DNA of 64,000 nucleotides from Selenomonas sp. (GTDB lineage Bacteria > Bacillota > Negativicutes > Selenomonadales > Selenomonadaceae). Below the pieces are notes generated by a model, which was given only the letters and a program-made list of their open reading frames with translations, had not been told where the DNA came from and searched no databases. The stretch lies in NCBI GenBank assembly GCA_022773585.1, contig JALEZZ010000069.1:1-64000 (forward strand), read 5' to 3'. A program made the position numbers and the translations under genes. Of the stretch, positions 1 to 8,749 are shown one piece after another. Positions within the stretch are counted from its first letter, which is position 1. The number at the start of each line of letters is the position of its first letter.

Positions 1-83
1 AAGCTTTCAATCGTCTCGTTCGACTTGCATGTGTTAAGCACGCCGCCAGCGTTCGTCCTGAGCCAGGATCAAACTCTCCATAA
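1..83 (-). rRNA. rrs: 16S ribosomal RNA, 5' end (partial)
   Basis: The reverse complement carries the universal 16S start (AGAGTTTGATCCTGGCTCAG) followed by the GACGAACGCTGGCGGCGTGC block and reads off the left edge of the window. Only about the first 80 bases are present. The variable bases after GAACGAGACG look like Selenomonas-type 16S, which fits the rest of the gene content. Confidence 0.97.
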
Positions 84-86
84 AAG

Positions 87-144
87 AGCCGTTAGCGCTT
101 TAGCGCTTACGGATATTTTAGCCATTTGCCGTCAGGCAAATGGC
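87..144. repeat. Two-hairpin dispersed repeat, copy 1 (16S leader)
   Basis: Two palindromes in a row: 87-114 (AGCCGTTAGCGC / GCGCTTACGGAT with TTTA loop) and 121-144 (GCCATTTGCC / GGCAAATGGC). Nearly the same pair, in opposite orientation, lies at 52998-53055 between two small genes. Here it is transcribed immediately upstream of mature 16S. Confidence 0.75.
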
Positions 145-396
145 TTCCATTCTTTTTTGAAGAACCTTGATTGGCTCTAATTATCTTTGGTACGATTCTT
201 CATCGTAAAAGAATTGCCGATTGCTATGTACATATGTTCGTTCATACCAATCGATGTTTTTGTGTGATGCTTTCGCATCAGCTAACATCTGGCTTTATCA
301 TGTGTTGCATGATAATCTACATTGTTTAGTTTTCAAAGAACACCCGTGATTCTCTCTGGAAGCTTTTGAAAAGCTCTTTCGTGAATCAGCTTCTAT

Positions 397-425
397 ATGA
401 TACCTCAGCGCGTTTGCTTTGTCAA
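397..425 (-). promoter_or_regulatory. rRNA operon promoter P2
   Basis: On the minus strand: TTGACA (420-425), a 17-base spacer, TATCAT (397-402). It faces the 16S gene about 310 bases away. The -35 is a perfect consensus. Confidence 0.85.
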
Positions 426-524
426 GAAGAATTTTGAATTTCTTTTTTTCGAAGCAGCTTCGCTTCATTGGTTTCATCGTTGTCCGCGGTGCTGTGCTCT
501 CGCTGTCTGCCGCCGACTTGTAAT

Positions 525-553
525 ATGATACACGGTTCGTCCCTTCCTGTCAA
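525..553 (-). promoter_or_regulatory. rRNA operon promoter P1
   Basis: On the minus strand: TTGACA (548-553), 17-base spacer, TATCAT (525-530), the same hexamers and spacing as the promoter 128 bases downstream. Tandem promoters of this kind are usual for rRNA operons. The rest of 84-655 is an AT-rich leader with no gene. Confidence 0.85.
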
Positions 554-655
554 CACTTTTTTGAGATTTTTTTTGCTTTACTTTTTTTAGTACCTAGTAT
601 AAAATTTACTTGATTTGAGCAAACAGGGATTGAAAAGAAAGAAGGGGTCTCTATT

Positions 656-2152
656 ATGTTGGTACACGAGCTTGCCCGCCAGGGTGCACCGGATGATGTG
701 GCAATCATCGATCACGACCGCCGTTTCACGTATCGGGAATTTGACGAGGCTGTCACGAACTGCCGCGACCGCCTCCATGCTGCCGGCATCAAGATGGGCG
801 ACCGCGTGGGCATCTTTTCGCGCAACAGCGCGGAGTACGTCTTTGCGTATTTCGGCATCGCCTCGCTCGGCGCCATCGCGGTTCCGATCAACTTCCAGCT
901 GAGCAATCGCGAGATCGCTTTCATTATAAAGGATGCAGGCATCAAGTTCCTGATGACGAATGAGCCGCTGAACCTCGTCGATGCGATGGCACAGCTGCGC
1001 TGCGACATCAAGGTCCGCCAGATCGACATCCGCACGTGCGGCCGCAAGAAGGAAGGTCTGCCGCCCGCGCCGCCGCTGCCGGGTACCTTTGACGAACATC
1101 ATCCGTGCGTCATCATCTATACGTCGGGCACGACGGGCACGCCGAAGGGTGCTGTGCTTTCGCATCGCAATCTGACGTACAATACCTGGCAGATGGAGTG
1201 GATGGGCTGCAAGCCGGAGCACATCGTGCTCTGCGTGCTGCCGATGTATCACTGCTTCGGCTGGACGTGCTCGGTGCTCTATTCCTTCTATAAAGGTGCG
1301 ACGGTCGTCATTCTCGACCAGTTCACGCCGAAGGAGACGATTGCGACCATCCGCAACGAAAAGGTCACCGACCTCTATATCGTGCCGTCCATCTGCAGCC
1401 TGCTGACGAAGCTCGCGAGCCCGGAGGACATGCAGTCGGTGCGCCTCGTCGTCTCCGGCGGCACGACGCTGCCGATGAAGATCCAGACGGATTTCACGAA
1501 CAAGTTCGGCGTGTCGATCTGCGAGGGCTACGGCCTCTCGGAGTCGAGCCCCGTCGTGACGATGAATCCGCCGGGCAAGGCGAAGACGGGCTCCATCGGC
1601 CCGGTCGTGCCGGGTATCCGCTGGCGCATCGTCGACGGCAACGGCGATGATGTGCCACGCGGCGAGACGGGCGAGTTCGTCATCAAGGGCGACAATGTCA
1701 TGCTCGGCTACTGGAACCTGCCGGAGGCGACGCAGGAAGCGCTGCGCGGCGGCTGGCTGCACACGGGCGATGTCGCGCGCATCGATCCCGATGGCTACAT
1801 CTACATCGTCGACCGCCTCAAGGACATGATCATCAGCATGGGCGAGAACATCTACCCGCGCGAGGTCGAGGAGCTCGTCTACCAGTTCCCGGGCATCGCC
1901 GAGGCGGCCGTCATCGGCATCGAGGACAAGCTGCGCGGCCAGGCGGGCGCCTGCTTCTACAGCCTGCACGAGGGCGCGAGCATCAACATCCGCGAGCTCA
2001 AGAAGTTCCTGCAGGCAAATCTCGCGCTCTTCAAGATTCCGCGCGAGTTCCACGAGCTGCCGCATCTGCCGCGCACGGCGACGGGCAAGATTGCGAAGCG
2101 CGCAATCCTCAAGGAATTCATGGATCAGAAAGCGCTCGGAAAAGCAAAATAA
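656..2152 (+). CDS. AMP-binding acyl-CoA synthetase (ANL superfamily)
   Basis: Activates a carboxylic acid, probably a fatty acid, as the acyl-adenylate and then the CoA thioester. The 498 residues contain the P-loop-like motif YTSGTTGTPKGAVLSH (about 155-170), YGLSE (about 292), GWLHTGD (about 366), DRLKDMI (about 385) and the C-terminal catalytic lysine motif TATGKIAKR (about 475), so both ANL domains are complete. It stands alone, divergent from the rRNA operon, and ends in a strong hairpin terminator. The acid it uses cannot be told from sequence; medium/long-chain acyl or an aryl acid are both possible. Confidence 0.85.
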   Translation: MLVHELARQGAPDDVAIIDHDRRFTYREFDEAVTNCRDRLHAAGIKMGDRVGIFSRNSAEYVFAYFGIASLGAIAVPINFQLSNREIAFIIKDAGIKFLMTNEPLNLVDAMAQLRCDIKVRQIDIRTCGRKKEGLPPAPPLPGTFDEHHPCVIIYTSGTTGTPKGAVLSHRNLTYNTWQMEWMGCKPEHIVLCVLPMYHCFGWTCSVLYSFYKGATVVILDQFTPKETIATIRNEKVTDLYIVPSICSLLTKLASPEDMQSVRLVVSGGTTLPMKIQTDFTNKFGVSICEGYGLSESSPVVTMNPPGKAKTGSIGPVVPGIRWRIVDGNGDDVPRGETGEFVIKGDNVMLGYWNLPEATQEALRGGWLHTGDVARIDPDGYIYIVDRLKDMIISMGENIYPREVEELVYQFPGIAEAAVIGIEDKLRGQAGACFYSLHEGASINIRELKKFLQANLALFKIPREFHELPHLPRTATGKIAKRAILKEFMDQKALGKAK

Positions 2153-2159
2153 GGAAAAA

Positions 2160-2207
2160 GCAGCCCCCGGCTGTCCGATGGAATTCGGATGGCCGGGGGC
2201 TGTTCGA
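2160..2207 (+). terminator. Rho-independent terminator after the acyl-CoA synthetase
   Basis: CAGCCCCCGGC..GCCGGGGGCTG stem with a second inner stem (GTCCGAT/ATCGGAT-like), followed by TTCGATG..TTTTATTTT. It lies between convergent genes and probably serves both. Confidence 0.7.
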
Positions 2208-2219
2208 TGTCTTGCTCTT

Positions 2220-3155
2220 TTATTTTCCGAGAATTTCGCTGTAGATGTACCCTTCCCGCACGCCGGAGTCGCTGTACGTGATGGTCTTTGCGCCGAAGTG
2301 CTGGCAGACGACATGGGCGATGGTGAGGCCGGGGAGGATGGTGGGCAGGCGGTCGGGGACGGCGCGCATGAGGAGGACGACGTCTTCCTGCGCGAGCGCG
2401 CGGTCACTCGTGAAGCGGCGGATGAGTTCGGGGAGTTTCCTCGCGTCGATGGCGAGGTTGTCCGCTGGTTTCTGATAGACGGCATTGTAGAGGGCGAGGC
2501 CGCTCTTGAATGTGCCGCCGATGCCGGCGAGCTCGGCGACGCGCAGGTCAGAAAAGGCGTCTTTCGCGCCCTCGGTGACATAGCGTTCCGCGCCATCGAG
2601 GATGCGGCCAGCTTCTTCTTCCATGCGGCGGCATTCGGCGAGCGTCGGCAGGACGTCGCCTGTGAAGCGCGCATGGAAGTCCGTTGCGCCGAGCGGCAGG
2701 CTGACTTTCTGCTGGATCTTGCCGCTTTCAAATGCGACGAGCTCCGTGCTGCCGCCGCCGATGTCGACGAGCAAGCCGCTCTCGTGGCCGAAGGCATGCG
2801 TCGCGCCGATGAAGTCGAACGTGGCTTCTTCGTCGCCCGAGATGACGCGGATGGAAAGGCCCGTGCGGCGCTCGATCTCGGCGACGGCTTCGCGGCTGTT
2901 CTTCGCGTTGCGCAGCGCGGCCGTCGTGAAGGCGGCGACGTGCGTGATGTGGAAGCAGTGCAGGAAGGAGACGAATTCTCCAAGAATCTCGACGGCCTTG
3001 TCGATGCCCTGCTGCGTCATGACGCCGTCTTTGACATAGGCCGCGAGGCCGACGACGTGCTTCTTTTTGAGCAGCATGTCGATGTCGCCGCCATGGATGT
3101 CGTAGATGGCCATGCGGACCGTGCTCGAGCCGATGTCGATGATTCCATGAAGCAT
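2220..3155 (-). CDS. ppx: Exopolyphosphatase / pppGpp phosphohydrolase (Ppx/GppA family)
   Basis: ASKHA-fold phosphatase predicted to remove terminal phosphates from polyphosphate or to turn pppGpp into ppGpp in the cytosol. Visible motifs: DIGSSTVRMAIYD (7-19), ISGDEEA (105-111) and the phosphate loop DIGGGSTEL (131-139). At 311 residues it is the short form without the C-terminal HD domain of E. coli Ppx. The chosen ATG has GGAG seven bases upstream; an in-frame start further out lacks a ribosome site. Which substrate it prefers cannot be decided. Confidence 0.88.
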   Translation of the reverse strand: MLHGIIDIGSSTVRMAIYDIHGGDIDMLLKKKHVVGLAAYVKDGVMTQQGIDKAVEILGEFVSFLHCFHITHVAAFTTAALRNAKNSREAVAEIERRTGLSIRVISGDEEATFDFIGATHAFGHESGLLVDIGGGSTELVAFESGKIQQKVSLPLGATDFHARFTGDVLPTLAECRRMEEEAGRILDGAERYVTEGAKDAFSDLRVAELAGIGGTFKSGLALYNAVYQKPADNLAIDARKLPELIRRFTSDRALAQEDVVLLMRAVPDRLPTILPGLTIAHVVCQHFGAKTITYSDSGVREGYIYSEILGK

Positions 3156-3174
3156 AAGCTGTCTCCTTCCTTGT

Positions 3175-3269
3175 CGCACCCGCGGAAGATACGGCGTACC
3201 ATTTCATCTGTCGTGCAGGGGACTCCCTCAGTCAGCCATTCGGCTGACAGCTCCCTCTGAGAGGGAGCC
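3175..3269. repeat. MITE-like family, half element, core type B
   Basis: Starts with the type B inner motif CGCACCCGCGGAAG, passes GCAGGGGACTCCC and ends with the two terminal hairpins (GTCAGCC..GGCTGAC; CTCCCTCTGAGAGGGAG). A second half copy at 3333-3425 faces it. Confidence 0.85.
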
Positions 3270-3332
3270 AACGCACATCGAGTTCCTTAACTTAATGACA
3301 TTGCCTCTGAGCGGGGGGCTCCTTAAAGGAAA

Positions 3333-3425
3333 GCCTCCCTCTTTGAGGGAGGGGGACCGCGAAGCGGTGGTGGGAGTCCCCTGTACGTCGCTACCTATCG
3401 CACTTGCCCCGCTTCCGCGGGTGCG
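3333..3425. repeat. MITE-like family, half element, core type B (opposite orientation)
   Basis: Terminal hairpin GCCTCCCTC..GAGGGAGG, second hairpin ACCGCGAAGCGGT, then GGGAGTCCCCTGTACG and the core motif CTTCCGCGGGTGCG. Together with 3175-3269 it makes an outward-split pair with about 60 bases between, the reverse of the usual order. Confidence 0.85.
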
Positions 3426-3438
3426 AGCACGAATTTCT

Positions 3439-4455
3439 TCAGCGCTTGAATCCGCTGCCTGTGACTGGCACGACGACTTTGTAGTTGTCGGGCTTGCCGT
3501 GGGTGAAGAATTTCTTGGCCGCTGCGAGGCCGGCGGCGGCGGAGAGCTCGGCGTAGACGCCGCGGCGGCCGAGGTCGGCGCGGGCTTCTTCGAGCTCCTG
3601 CTGCGTGACGGTCATGACGTCGCCGCCGCTCGACTCGATGGCGAACAGCATTTCCTGCAGGCGCTTCGGGCGCTCGATGGAGAAGTTCGGGTCTTCGAAG
3701 ACGATGCCGTCTTCCTCTTCCTCGACGGGGATGCCGCGCTTTTCCATGAACGCGCGGTAGAGCGGCGCGCAGCCGTCGTTCTGCACGGCGACGATGCGCG
3801 GCAGGCGGCCGATTTCCATGAAGCCGAGATAGAGGCCGATGACGAGGCTGCCGTTGCCGGCCGGGATGAAGACGTACTCCGGCACCTTGCCGCCGAGCTG
3901 CTCGTAGAGTTCGTGCGCGAGCGATTTGACGCCTTCGGCAAACAGCGGGTTGTATGCAGGCGATGCATAGTACCAGCTGCTGCCGAGGTGCTTCTTGACC
4001 TCGGCGCAGGCGTCCATGCGCGTGCCTTTGACGATCTCGACCTCGGCGCCGTACGTCTGGAGCTGCTGGCGCGCGCCGTCCGGCACGCCCTCGGGCACGT
4101 AGACGCGGCAGTCCATGCCGGCCGCCGCCGCATAGGCCGCGACGGAGGCGCCCGCATAGCCTGCGGAGTCGAGCGCGATCTTCGTGATGCCGAGCGATTT
4201 GGCGACGCTGACGAGCGTGGCCGCGCCGCGATCCTTGTACGAGCCGGTCGGCTGGAGGTTCTCGAGCTTCAGCAGCACCTCGATGCCGCCCGCATTCATC
4301 GGCACGAGCGGAGTCACCATGTGGCCAATCGAGACGTCCTGCGGCACGACGTCCTCCGGGTCCTTGTGCAGGCGGAACAGGCCGCCGCAGCTGCAGCGGA
4401 TGGCATGGGTATTGAGCGGGTATTGTTTCTTGCATTTTTCGCAGTAGAAATACAT
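3439..4455 (-). CDS. Threonine-synthase-like PLP-dependent enzyme
   Basis: Fold-type II PLP enzyme of 338 residues. The N-terminus has a zinc-ribbon-like C5xxC8...C21-S-C23-GG, the PLP lysine is K74 in TGSYKDRG, and the phosphate-binding loop is PAGNGSLV. Threonine synthase (O-phosphohomoserine to threonine) is the closest guess, but SYKDR rather than SFKDR and the short length leave room for another beta-elimination or replacement reaction. No pathway gene is adjacent. Confidence 0.75.
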   Translation of the reverse strand: MYFYCEKCKKQYPLNTHAIRCSCGGLFRLHKDPEDVVPQDVSIGHMVTPLVPMNAGGIEVLLKLENLQPTGSYKDRGAATLVSVAKSLGITKIALDSAGYAGASVAAYAAAAGMDCRVYVPEGVPDGARQQLQTYGAEVEIVKGTRMDACAEVKKHLGSSWYYASPAYNPLFAEGVKSLAHELYEQLGGKVPEYVFIPAGNGSLVIGLYLGFMEIGRLPRIVAVQNDGCAPLYRAFMEKRGIPVEEEEDGIVFEDPNFSIERPKRLQEMLFAIESSGGDVMTVTQQELEEARADLGRRGVYAELSAAAGLAAAKKFFTHGKPDNYKVVVPVTGSGFKR

Positions 4456-4561
4456 GTCCTGACCTCCTCACGCGCCATGCGCGTTTCATCTTATTTGTAT
4501 AGGAAGAGATTCGCCACGGAGCCCCGAAAATCCTCCAAAAAAATAATTTCCTCTGCCCCCT

Positions 4562-4690
4562 TGCGCACGCCCACAAATTGTTGTATTATAAGCCTTGGGA
4601 GAACAACAACATCTTGTCCTCCAAGAGCGAGATGTTGTTGGAGGTAGAGGCATAGAGAAAAGGGAGCGTTCGGTAGCTCCCTTTTTTCGT
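4562..4690 (+). ncRNA. Candidate small RNA with promoter and terminator
   Basis: A TTGCGC-N17-TATTAT promoter (about 4560-4590) is followed by about 95 bases with a long hairpin (CAACAACATCT / AGATGTTGTTG, loop containing TCCTCC) and a clear terminator (GGGAGC..GCTCCC TTTTTT, to 4690). The CCUCC loop could pair with Shine-Dalgarno sequences. A seven-codon frame, ATG TTG TTG GAG.., lies in the 3' half of the stem. No Rfam family was recognised. This fills most of the 338-base gap 4456-4793. Confidence 0.45.
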
Positions 4691-4793
4691 GCACAAAATG
4701 CATTTTTATGATAGAATGTAGAAGAAAGCAAGAGTAAAGGATGAGAATTTCGTCGCGGATGAACCTCGAAAGAACGACAGGAGATATGTTGCC

Positions 4794-5372
4794 ATGGTCA
4801 ACAAGATTTACGCCTTGATCGGCCCGTTTGCCTCGGGCCGGCGAACGCTCGCGATGCAGCTTTCGCGCATCGGCGTTCACTATATTCCGACCTACACCAC
4901 GAAACCGACGGATGCGAAGGATACGCACCCCGGCATGTTCCGCACGCTGCCGCAGGAGGAGTTCGACAAGCAGGACTTCATGCTGCGCACGTCGTATCAG
5001 GGATACGCCTACGGCCTTACGAAAACCGACGTGCTCCAGGCGCTCAAGAATTACCACGCGAGCATCATCATCCTCGACATGGGCTCGATTGCGCCGCTCT
5101 CGCGCCTGCTGCGCGAAAACCTCGTCACGATCTACCTCATGGTCGATTACGTGACGCTTGTGGGCCGCATGCTGACGATGGGCTGCTCGAATGACGACAT
5201 CAAGTACCAGCTCGAATACGCTGAGAGCAACAAGCTCTTCGATGCATGGAAGGAGACGACGTATGTCATCAAGAACACGCATGACCTGCACGTCGCGCTC
5301 GAACAGATCCTCGCACTGATGGGGCTCATGCATCTGCTGCCGTCGGAAGAACTCAATACGAAGCTGCACTGA
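4794..5372 (+). CDS. Guanylate-kinase-like P-loop protein
   Basis: A 192-residue protein with a P-loop variant GPFASGRRT (10-18) and the GMP-kinase-style sequence IPTYTTKPTD following, then YAYGLTKTDV, as in the GMP-binding lobe of guanylate kinases. The canonical GxxGxGKT lysine is replaced (SGRRT), so catalysis is doubtful. A true gmk would read SGAGKGT, so this is likely a divergent paralogue of unknown role. The gene is single, with GGAGATATGTTGCC before the ATG, and a type A repeat follows directly. Confidence 0.65.
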   Translation: MVNKIYALIGPFASGRRTLAMQLSRIGVHYIPTYTTKPTDAKDTHPGMFRTLPQEEFDKQDFMLRTSYQGYAYGLTKTDVLQALKNYHASIIILDMGSIAPLSRLLRENLVTIYLMVDYVTLVGRMLTMGCSNDDIKYQLEYAESNKLFDAWKETTYVIKNTHDLHVALEQILALMGLMHLLPSEELNTKLH

Positions 5373-5384
5373 GTTCCTCCCCTG

Positions 5385-5574
5385 GCCCCCTCTCAGAGGG
5401 GGCTGTCGCTGAAAGCGACTGGGGGTGTGTCGGAGACAGGAACTTCCAAAGAAATTAACTGCGCCTGCGAAGGTGGAAATTCCTTCGCAGGCGCAGTTTC
5501 TTTATTTGGCAAGGCCGTACCTCCGACACTCCCCCTGCCGCTCACGCGGCCCTCCCCCCTCTGTGAGGGGGGCT
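5385..5574. repeat. MITE-like family, complete element, core type A
   Basis: Terminal hairpins (CCCCCTCTCAGAGGGGG and a GCT..AGC stem), GGGGGTGTGTCGGAGACAGG, central palindrome GCGCCTGCGAAGG..CCTTCGCAGGCGC, then GTACCTCCGACACTCCCCC and the opposite terminal hairpins. Confidence 0.9.
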
Positions 5575-5576
5575 TT

Positions 5577-6083
5577 TTATGCGATGGCCGGGAGGCCGCA
5601 GGCGCAGAAGACGGCGATGAGGTGGTCGCGGGAGGCGCAGCCATCCTGGAAGCGGCGGGCGGCGGATTCGTAGGTATTGCGGATGGAGAGGCGGCCGCCG
5701 CCCTTGAGCCGGATGGCGATGCCGCCGCTTTCCGGCACGAAGCTCTCGATGTGGATGAAGTTGACGTAGGCGAGCGTCGTATCACCGCGGACGCGCGGCG
5801 CGCGCCAGCGGAACGGCACGAGCACGAAGTACGGCGTGAAGGGCAGCGGCAGCTCCTGACGCGAACGGCCGAAGAGCCGCCGCTCGCAATCGCGCACGAG
5901 CGGCACGCTGTGGGCGAAGACGCGTGCGCAGCGTTCGAGCATCGAGCGCATGGCGCGCGGCTGGACTTCGCGGTGCCCGTCGTCATAGAGCACGACGACG
6001 CATTCCCCTGCGCCATCCACGTACTCCGGCAGCAAGGCCACGATATGGCCGTATTTTTCAAAATCCTGGCAAGTTCTCTTCAT
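5577..6083 (-). CDS. comK: ComK-family competence regulator
   Basis: A 168-residue protein whose order of motifs follows Bacillus ComK: an early GHIVALLPEYVDG (ComK: TIAVLPEEIDG), a middle basic region, then LPLPFTPYFVLVPFRW, AYVNFIHIESF (ComK: WISHVHVKEF) and NTYES. ComK is a transcription activator that binds A/T boxes in promoters of DNA-uptake genes. The chosen ATG has AGGAG eight bases upstream. A TTGTAT-N17-TAGAAT promoter (6148-6176) precedes it. It is divergent from a sigma-factor gene, which suggests a regulatory pair. The family call is from pattern resemblance only. Confidence 0.65.
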   Translation of the reverse strand: MKRTCQDFEKYGHIVALLPEYVDGAGECVVVLYDDGHREVQPRAMRSMLERCARVFAHSVPLVRDCERRLFGRSRQELPLPFTPYFVLVPFRWRAPRVRGDTTLAYVNFIHIESFVPESGGIAIRLKGGGRLSIRNTYESAARRFQDGCASRDHLIAVFCACGLPAIA

Positions 6084-6147
6084 CTGCAAAGCTCCTTTCT
6101 ATTTGTAAAACTTCTCTTTTTTCATTCTCTTGATGCTTTTGTGCTCT

Positions 6148-6176
6148 ATTCTAGCGCATTCCTTCTGAAAATACAA
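6148..6176 (-). promoter_or_regulatory. Promoter of the ComK-like gene
   Basis: TTGTAT, 17 bases, TAGAAT on the minus strand, about 60 bases upstream of the ATG. The 207-base divergent gap also contains several AAAA and TTTT tracts, of the kind ComK sites use. Confidence 0.55.
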
Positions 6177-6290
6177 GCATGCAGCCGTTTTTTGCAGACT
6201 TTCCGCAAAAGTTGGCAGTTGATGTGCAAAGCTTCCTTCTGCTACATTTGATAAAGAAATGAAAGGCTTTTTGTAACAGGAGGTTGGAGG

Positions 6291-6878
6291 ATGAACGAAG
6301 ACAAGAAAGAAGAACCATCGGCAGAGCGCACGCTGCTCGCGGCGGCACAGGCAGGCGACAGTGCGGCGATGATGCGGCTTTTGGAGCAGTACGAGCCGCT
6401 CTTGCGGCGCGCGGCAGGCCAGCCGCACCTTCGGACGTTGCGCGAGGACGCGCTCGCCGAAGGAACCGTGAGCTTCGTGCGGGCCGTGCACGACTATGAC
6501 CTCTCGCAGAGCGTGCCGTTCGCGGGCTTCGTGAAAGCGCGCGTCTATGGCGACCTGCGCACGCTGTTCCGCCGCACCGCAAAGATCTGGCAGCGCGAGG
6601 CGGCCGTCGACGAGCGGCGCGAGGAACCATTCTGGGAGCTCGTCGAAGACCCGGCGGCCGCCGATGCCATGACGCGCCTCGAACGGCAGGCCGCGCTCGT
6701 CCCCGCCCTGCGCGCGCTGACGCCGCGCGAACGCGAGGTCGTGCAGCTGCTTTACTGGGACGAGCGCACACAGAAGGAAGTCGCCGCCGCCCTCGGCATC
6801 ACGCAGCAGGCCGTCGCAGGGGCGAAACGGCGGGCGCTCGCGAAAATGCGGCAGGTGCTCGCAAGTATACATGAATGA
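6291..6878 (+). CDS. Sigma-70 family RNA polymerase sigma factor (SigH/ComX-like size)
   Basis: 195 residues with region 2 (LLEQYEPLLRRAAG.. RVYGDLRTLFRR, about 25-95) and region 4 with a helix-turn-helix (LTPREREVVQLLYWDERTQKEVAAALGITQQAVAGAKRRALAKMRQ, from about 142). No region 1 or 3, hence a small alternative factor. No anti-sigma gene is adjacent. Divergent pairing with a ComK-like gene suggests a competence or stationary-phase role, but the regulon cannot be seen. GGAGGTTGGAGG precedes the ATG. Confidence 0.75.
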   Translation: MNEDKKEEPSAERTLLAAAQAGDSAAMMRLLEQYEPLLRRAAGQPHLRTLREDALAEGTVSFVRAVHDYDLSQSVPFAGFVKARVYGDLRTLFRRTAKIWQREAAVDERREEPFWELVEDPAAADAMTRLERQAALVPALRALTPREREVVQLLYWDERTQKEVAAALGITQQAVAGAKRRALAKMRQVLASIHE

Positions 6879-6998
6879 AATTTGTTCCGCAAAAAGGATT
6901 CCTGTCCGCCTGCGTCGAACTATCTATTTGAACAAGTCCAAACAATACAGAGTCAACGCACAAACAATGGGGAACTATGGGGAAAGGATGGGATTTTT

Positions 6999-8688
6999 AT
7001 GCGAAGCAGCATCAAGATGGCATTCCTCGGCAGCGTGATCGTCCTCGCGGTCGTGCTGCTCGGGCTCCTGACGATCGTCAGCGTCACCATGCGCTCCAGC
7101 CAGATGGAGTCGGATGTCGCGGAGCTCCTCGAGGCGCGCGGCACGGGCATCGCGGAGCGTTTCCAGGAACAGCTCCTGCAGGTCGCAGGCAAGACGGACG
7201 CACTCGCAACGACGCTCTCGGCCATGAATGGCACGTACGACATCCCCCACGCCGAGCAGGTCATCCAAAGCATCGTCACGTCGAACGACATGATCATCGG
7301 CAGCGGCATCTGGTTCGCGCCGTATCAGTACCCTGGCGGCGAGAAATGGTTTGGTCCGTACTACGCGAAGGATGACGCGGGGAAAGTCAGCCTGACGATG
7401 GAGTACAGCAACGAAGAGTACAACTATCCGCAGTTCGGCTGGTACAAGGCGGCCATCCAGGGGCCGAAGGAAGTCTTCTGGGATGAACCGGCCTACGACC
7501 CGGTCAGCGATACGACGATGATGTCGAGCTCCGCGCCCATCCGCGCCGGCGGCCGCGTCGTCGGCGTCGTGACGGTCGACATCGGCATGAAGCAGCTGGA
7601 AGACTACATCCAGGGCCTCAAGATCGGCGAGCACGGCTACGCCTTCCTCGTCACGCAGTCCGGCCTTTACGCCGCCTCGCCCGACGCCGATGCCAACATG
7701 AAGCAGAAGATCACCGAGAGCCCCGACCCGAAGCGGCAGGAGCTCGGACAGAAAATCATGGGCCTCACGGAGCCGGAGCATTTCGTGACAGACGCCTTCG
7801 GCGAAGACGCCTATGTCGTCGCACTGCCGATCGGCACGACGGGCCTGCATCTCGTGCTCGTCGCGCCGACGGCCGACTACAGCGGCCCGATCCATTCGGC
7901 CATCGTGACGAACATCATCGCCGCCCTCGTCGTCATCCTGCTGCTGACGGGCGCCATCTACGTCATCTTCGAGCGCCGCATCGAAGGGCCGATCCAGCAT
8001 CTGCTCGCGAGCGAGGAGCTCTCGAGCACGGCCGAGCAGTCGCTCCAGAACATGAACAACGTCGCCGAATCCGTCAGCGAGATGGCGATGGGCGTCCAGC
8101 AGCAGAAAGGCCATATCGACGACGCCGCGACGTCTGTCGGCAGCATCGACGGCTCCATCGGCGGCGTCCACCGTCTCGTCGGCGAAACGCTGACAGAGAA
8201 TCAGGCCAGCATCGACGCGATGAACAACAACCGCGCCTCGCTCTCGGAAGCCGTCAGCCAGATGAACAGCATCCGCGACCGCATCGACGGCGCGCGCACG
8301 GCCATCGTCGAACTCGGCCACCACTCCGAGGACATCCAGCAGATTGTCGGCACCATCACGAGCATCGCCGAGCAGACGAACCTCCTCTCGCTCAACGCCG
8401 CCATCGAGGCCGCCCGCGCGGGTGAGCACGGCCGCGGTTTTGCCGTCGTCGCCGACGAAGTCCGCAAGCTCGCCGAGCGTCGACAGCATCGCCCGCGAGA
8501 ACAACGGCGTCCTCTCGGGCACGGAAAAGCTCCGCGAAATCGGCGACGCCACCGCCAGCGACGCCGCCGCCATCACGACCACCGTCCAGCATCAGCAGGA
8601 CGCCCAGAAAGACATCGCCTCGGCCAGCCAGTCGCTCGCCCAGATGGCGATGGAGCTGCAGCAGCTGATCGGACATTTCACGATCTGA
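6999..8688 (+). pseudogene. Methyl-accepting chemotaxis protein, internally deleted and frameshifted
   Basis: The N-terminus ([11 protein letters not shown] then a membrane helix), a dCache-like periplasmic sensor (about 35-310) and a second helix are intact. The HAMP domain is missing: [10 protein letters not shown] runs straight into [11 protein letters not shown], which normally lies about 60 residues later. Just after the signalling hairpin ([20 protein letters not shown], near 8478) more sequence is lost and the frame shifts; the true tail ([12 protein letters not shown] ... [10 protein letters not shown], stop at 8686-8688) continues in another frame. Two separate deletions point to decay. 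The other chemoreceptor at 26178-27899 is intact. Confidence 0.75.
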
Positions 8689-8701
8689 ACAAAAACAAGA
8701 C

Positions 8702-8729
8702 GGCGGGATTCTCCTTGAAAAATCCCGCC
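8702..8729 (+). terminator. Terminator after the broken chemoreceptor
   Basis: GGCGGGATT..AATCCCGCC stem. The -35 box of the next antisense RNA (TTGAAA, 8715-8720) lies in its loop. Confidence 0.55.
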
Positions 8730-8743
8730 ATCTATTGTAGAAT
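8715..8743 (+). promoter_or_regulatory. Promoter of antitoxin RNA 1
   Basis: TTGAAA (8715-8720), 17 bases, TAGAAT (8738-8743). Same hexamers and spacing as the promoter at 29593-29621 in the paralogous locus. Confidence 0.7.
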
Positions 8744-8749
8744 ACAAAG

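Noticed and set aside
587-2983. Long minus-strand open frame of 798 codons opposite the acyl-CoA synthetase and running into ppx
   Set aside because: Low-complexity Ser/Ala/Arg translation caused by high third-position GC of the real genes; no domain and no ribosome site.
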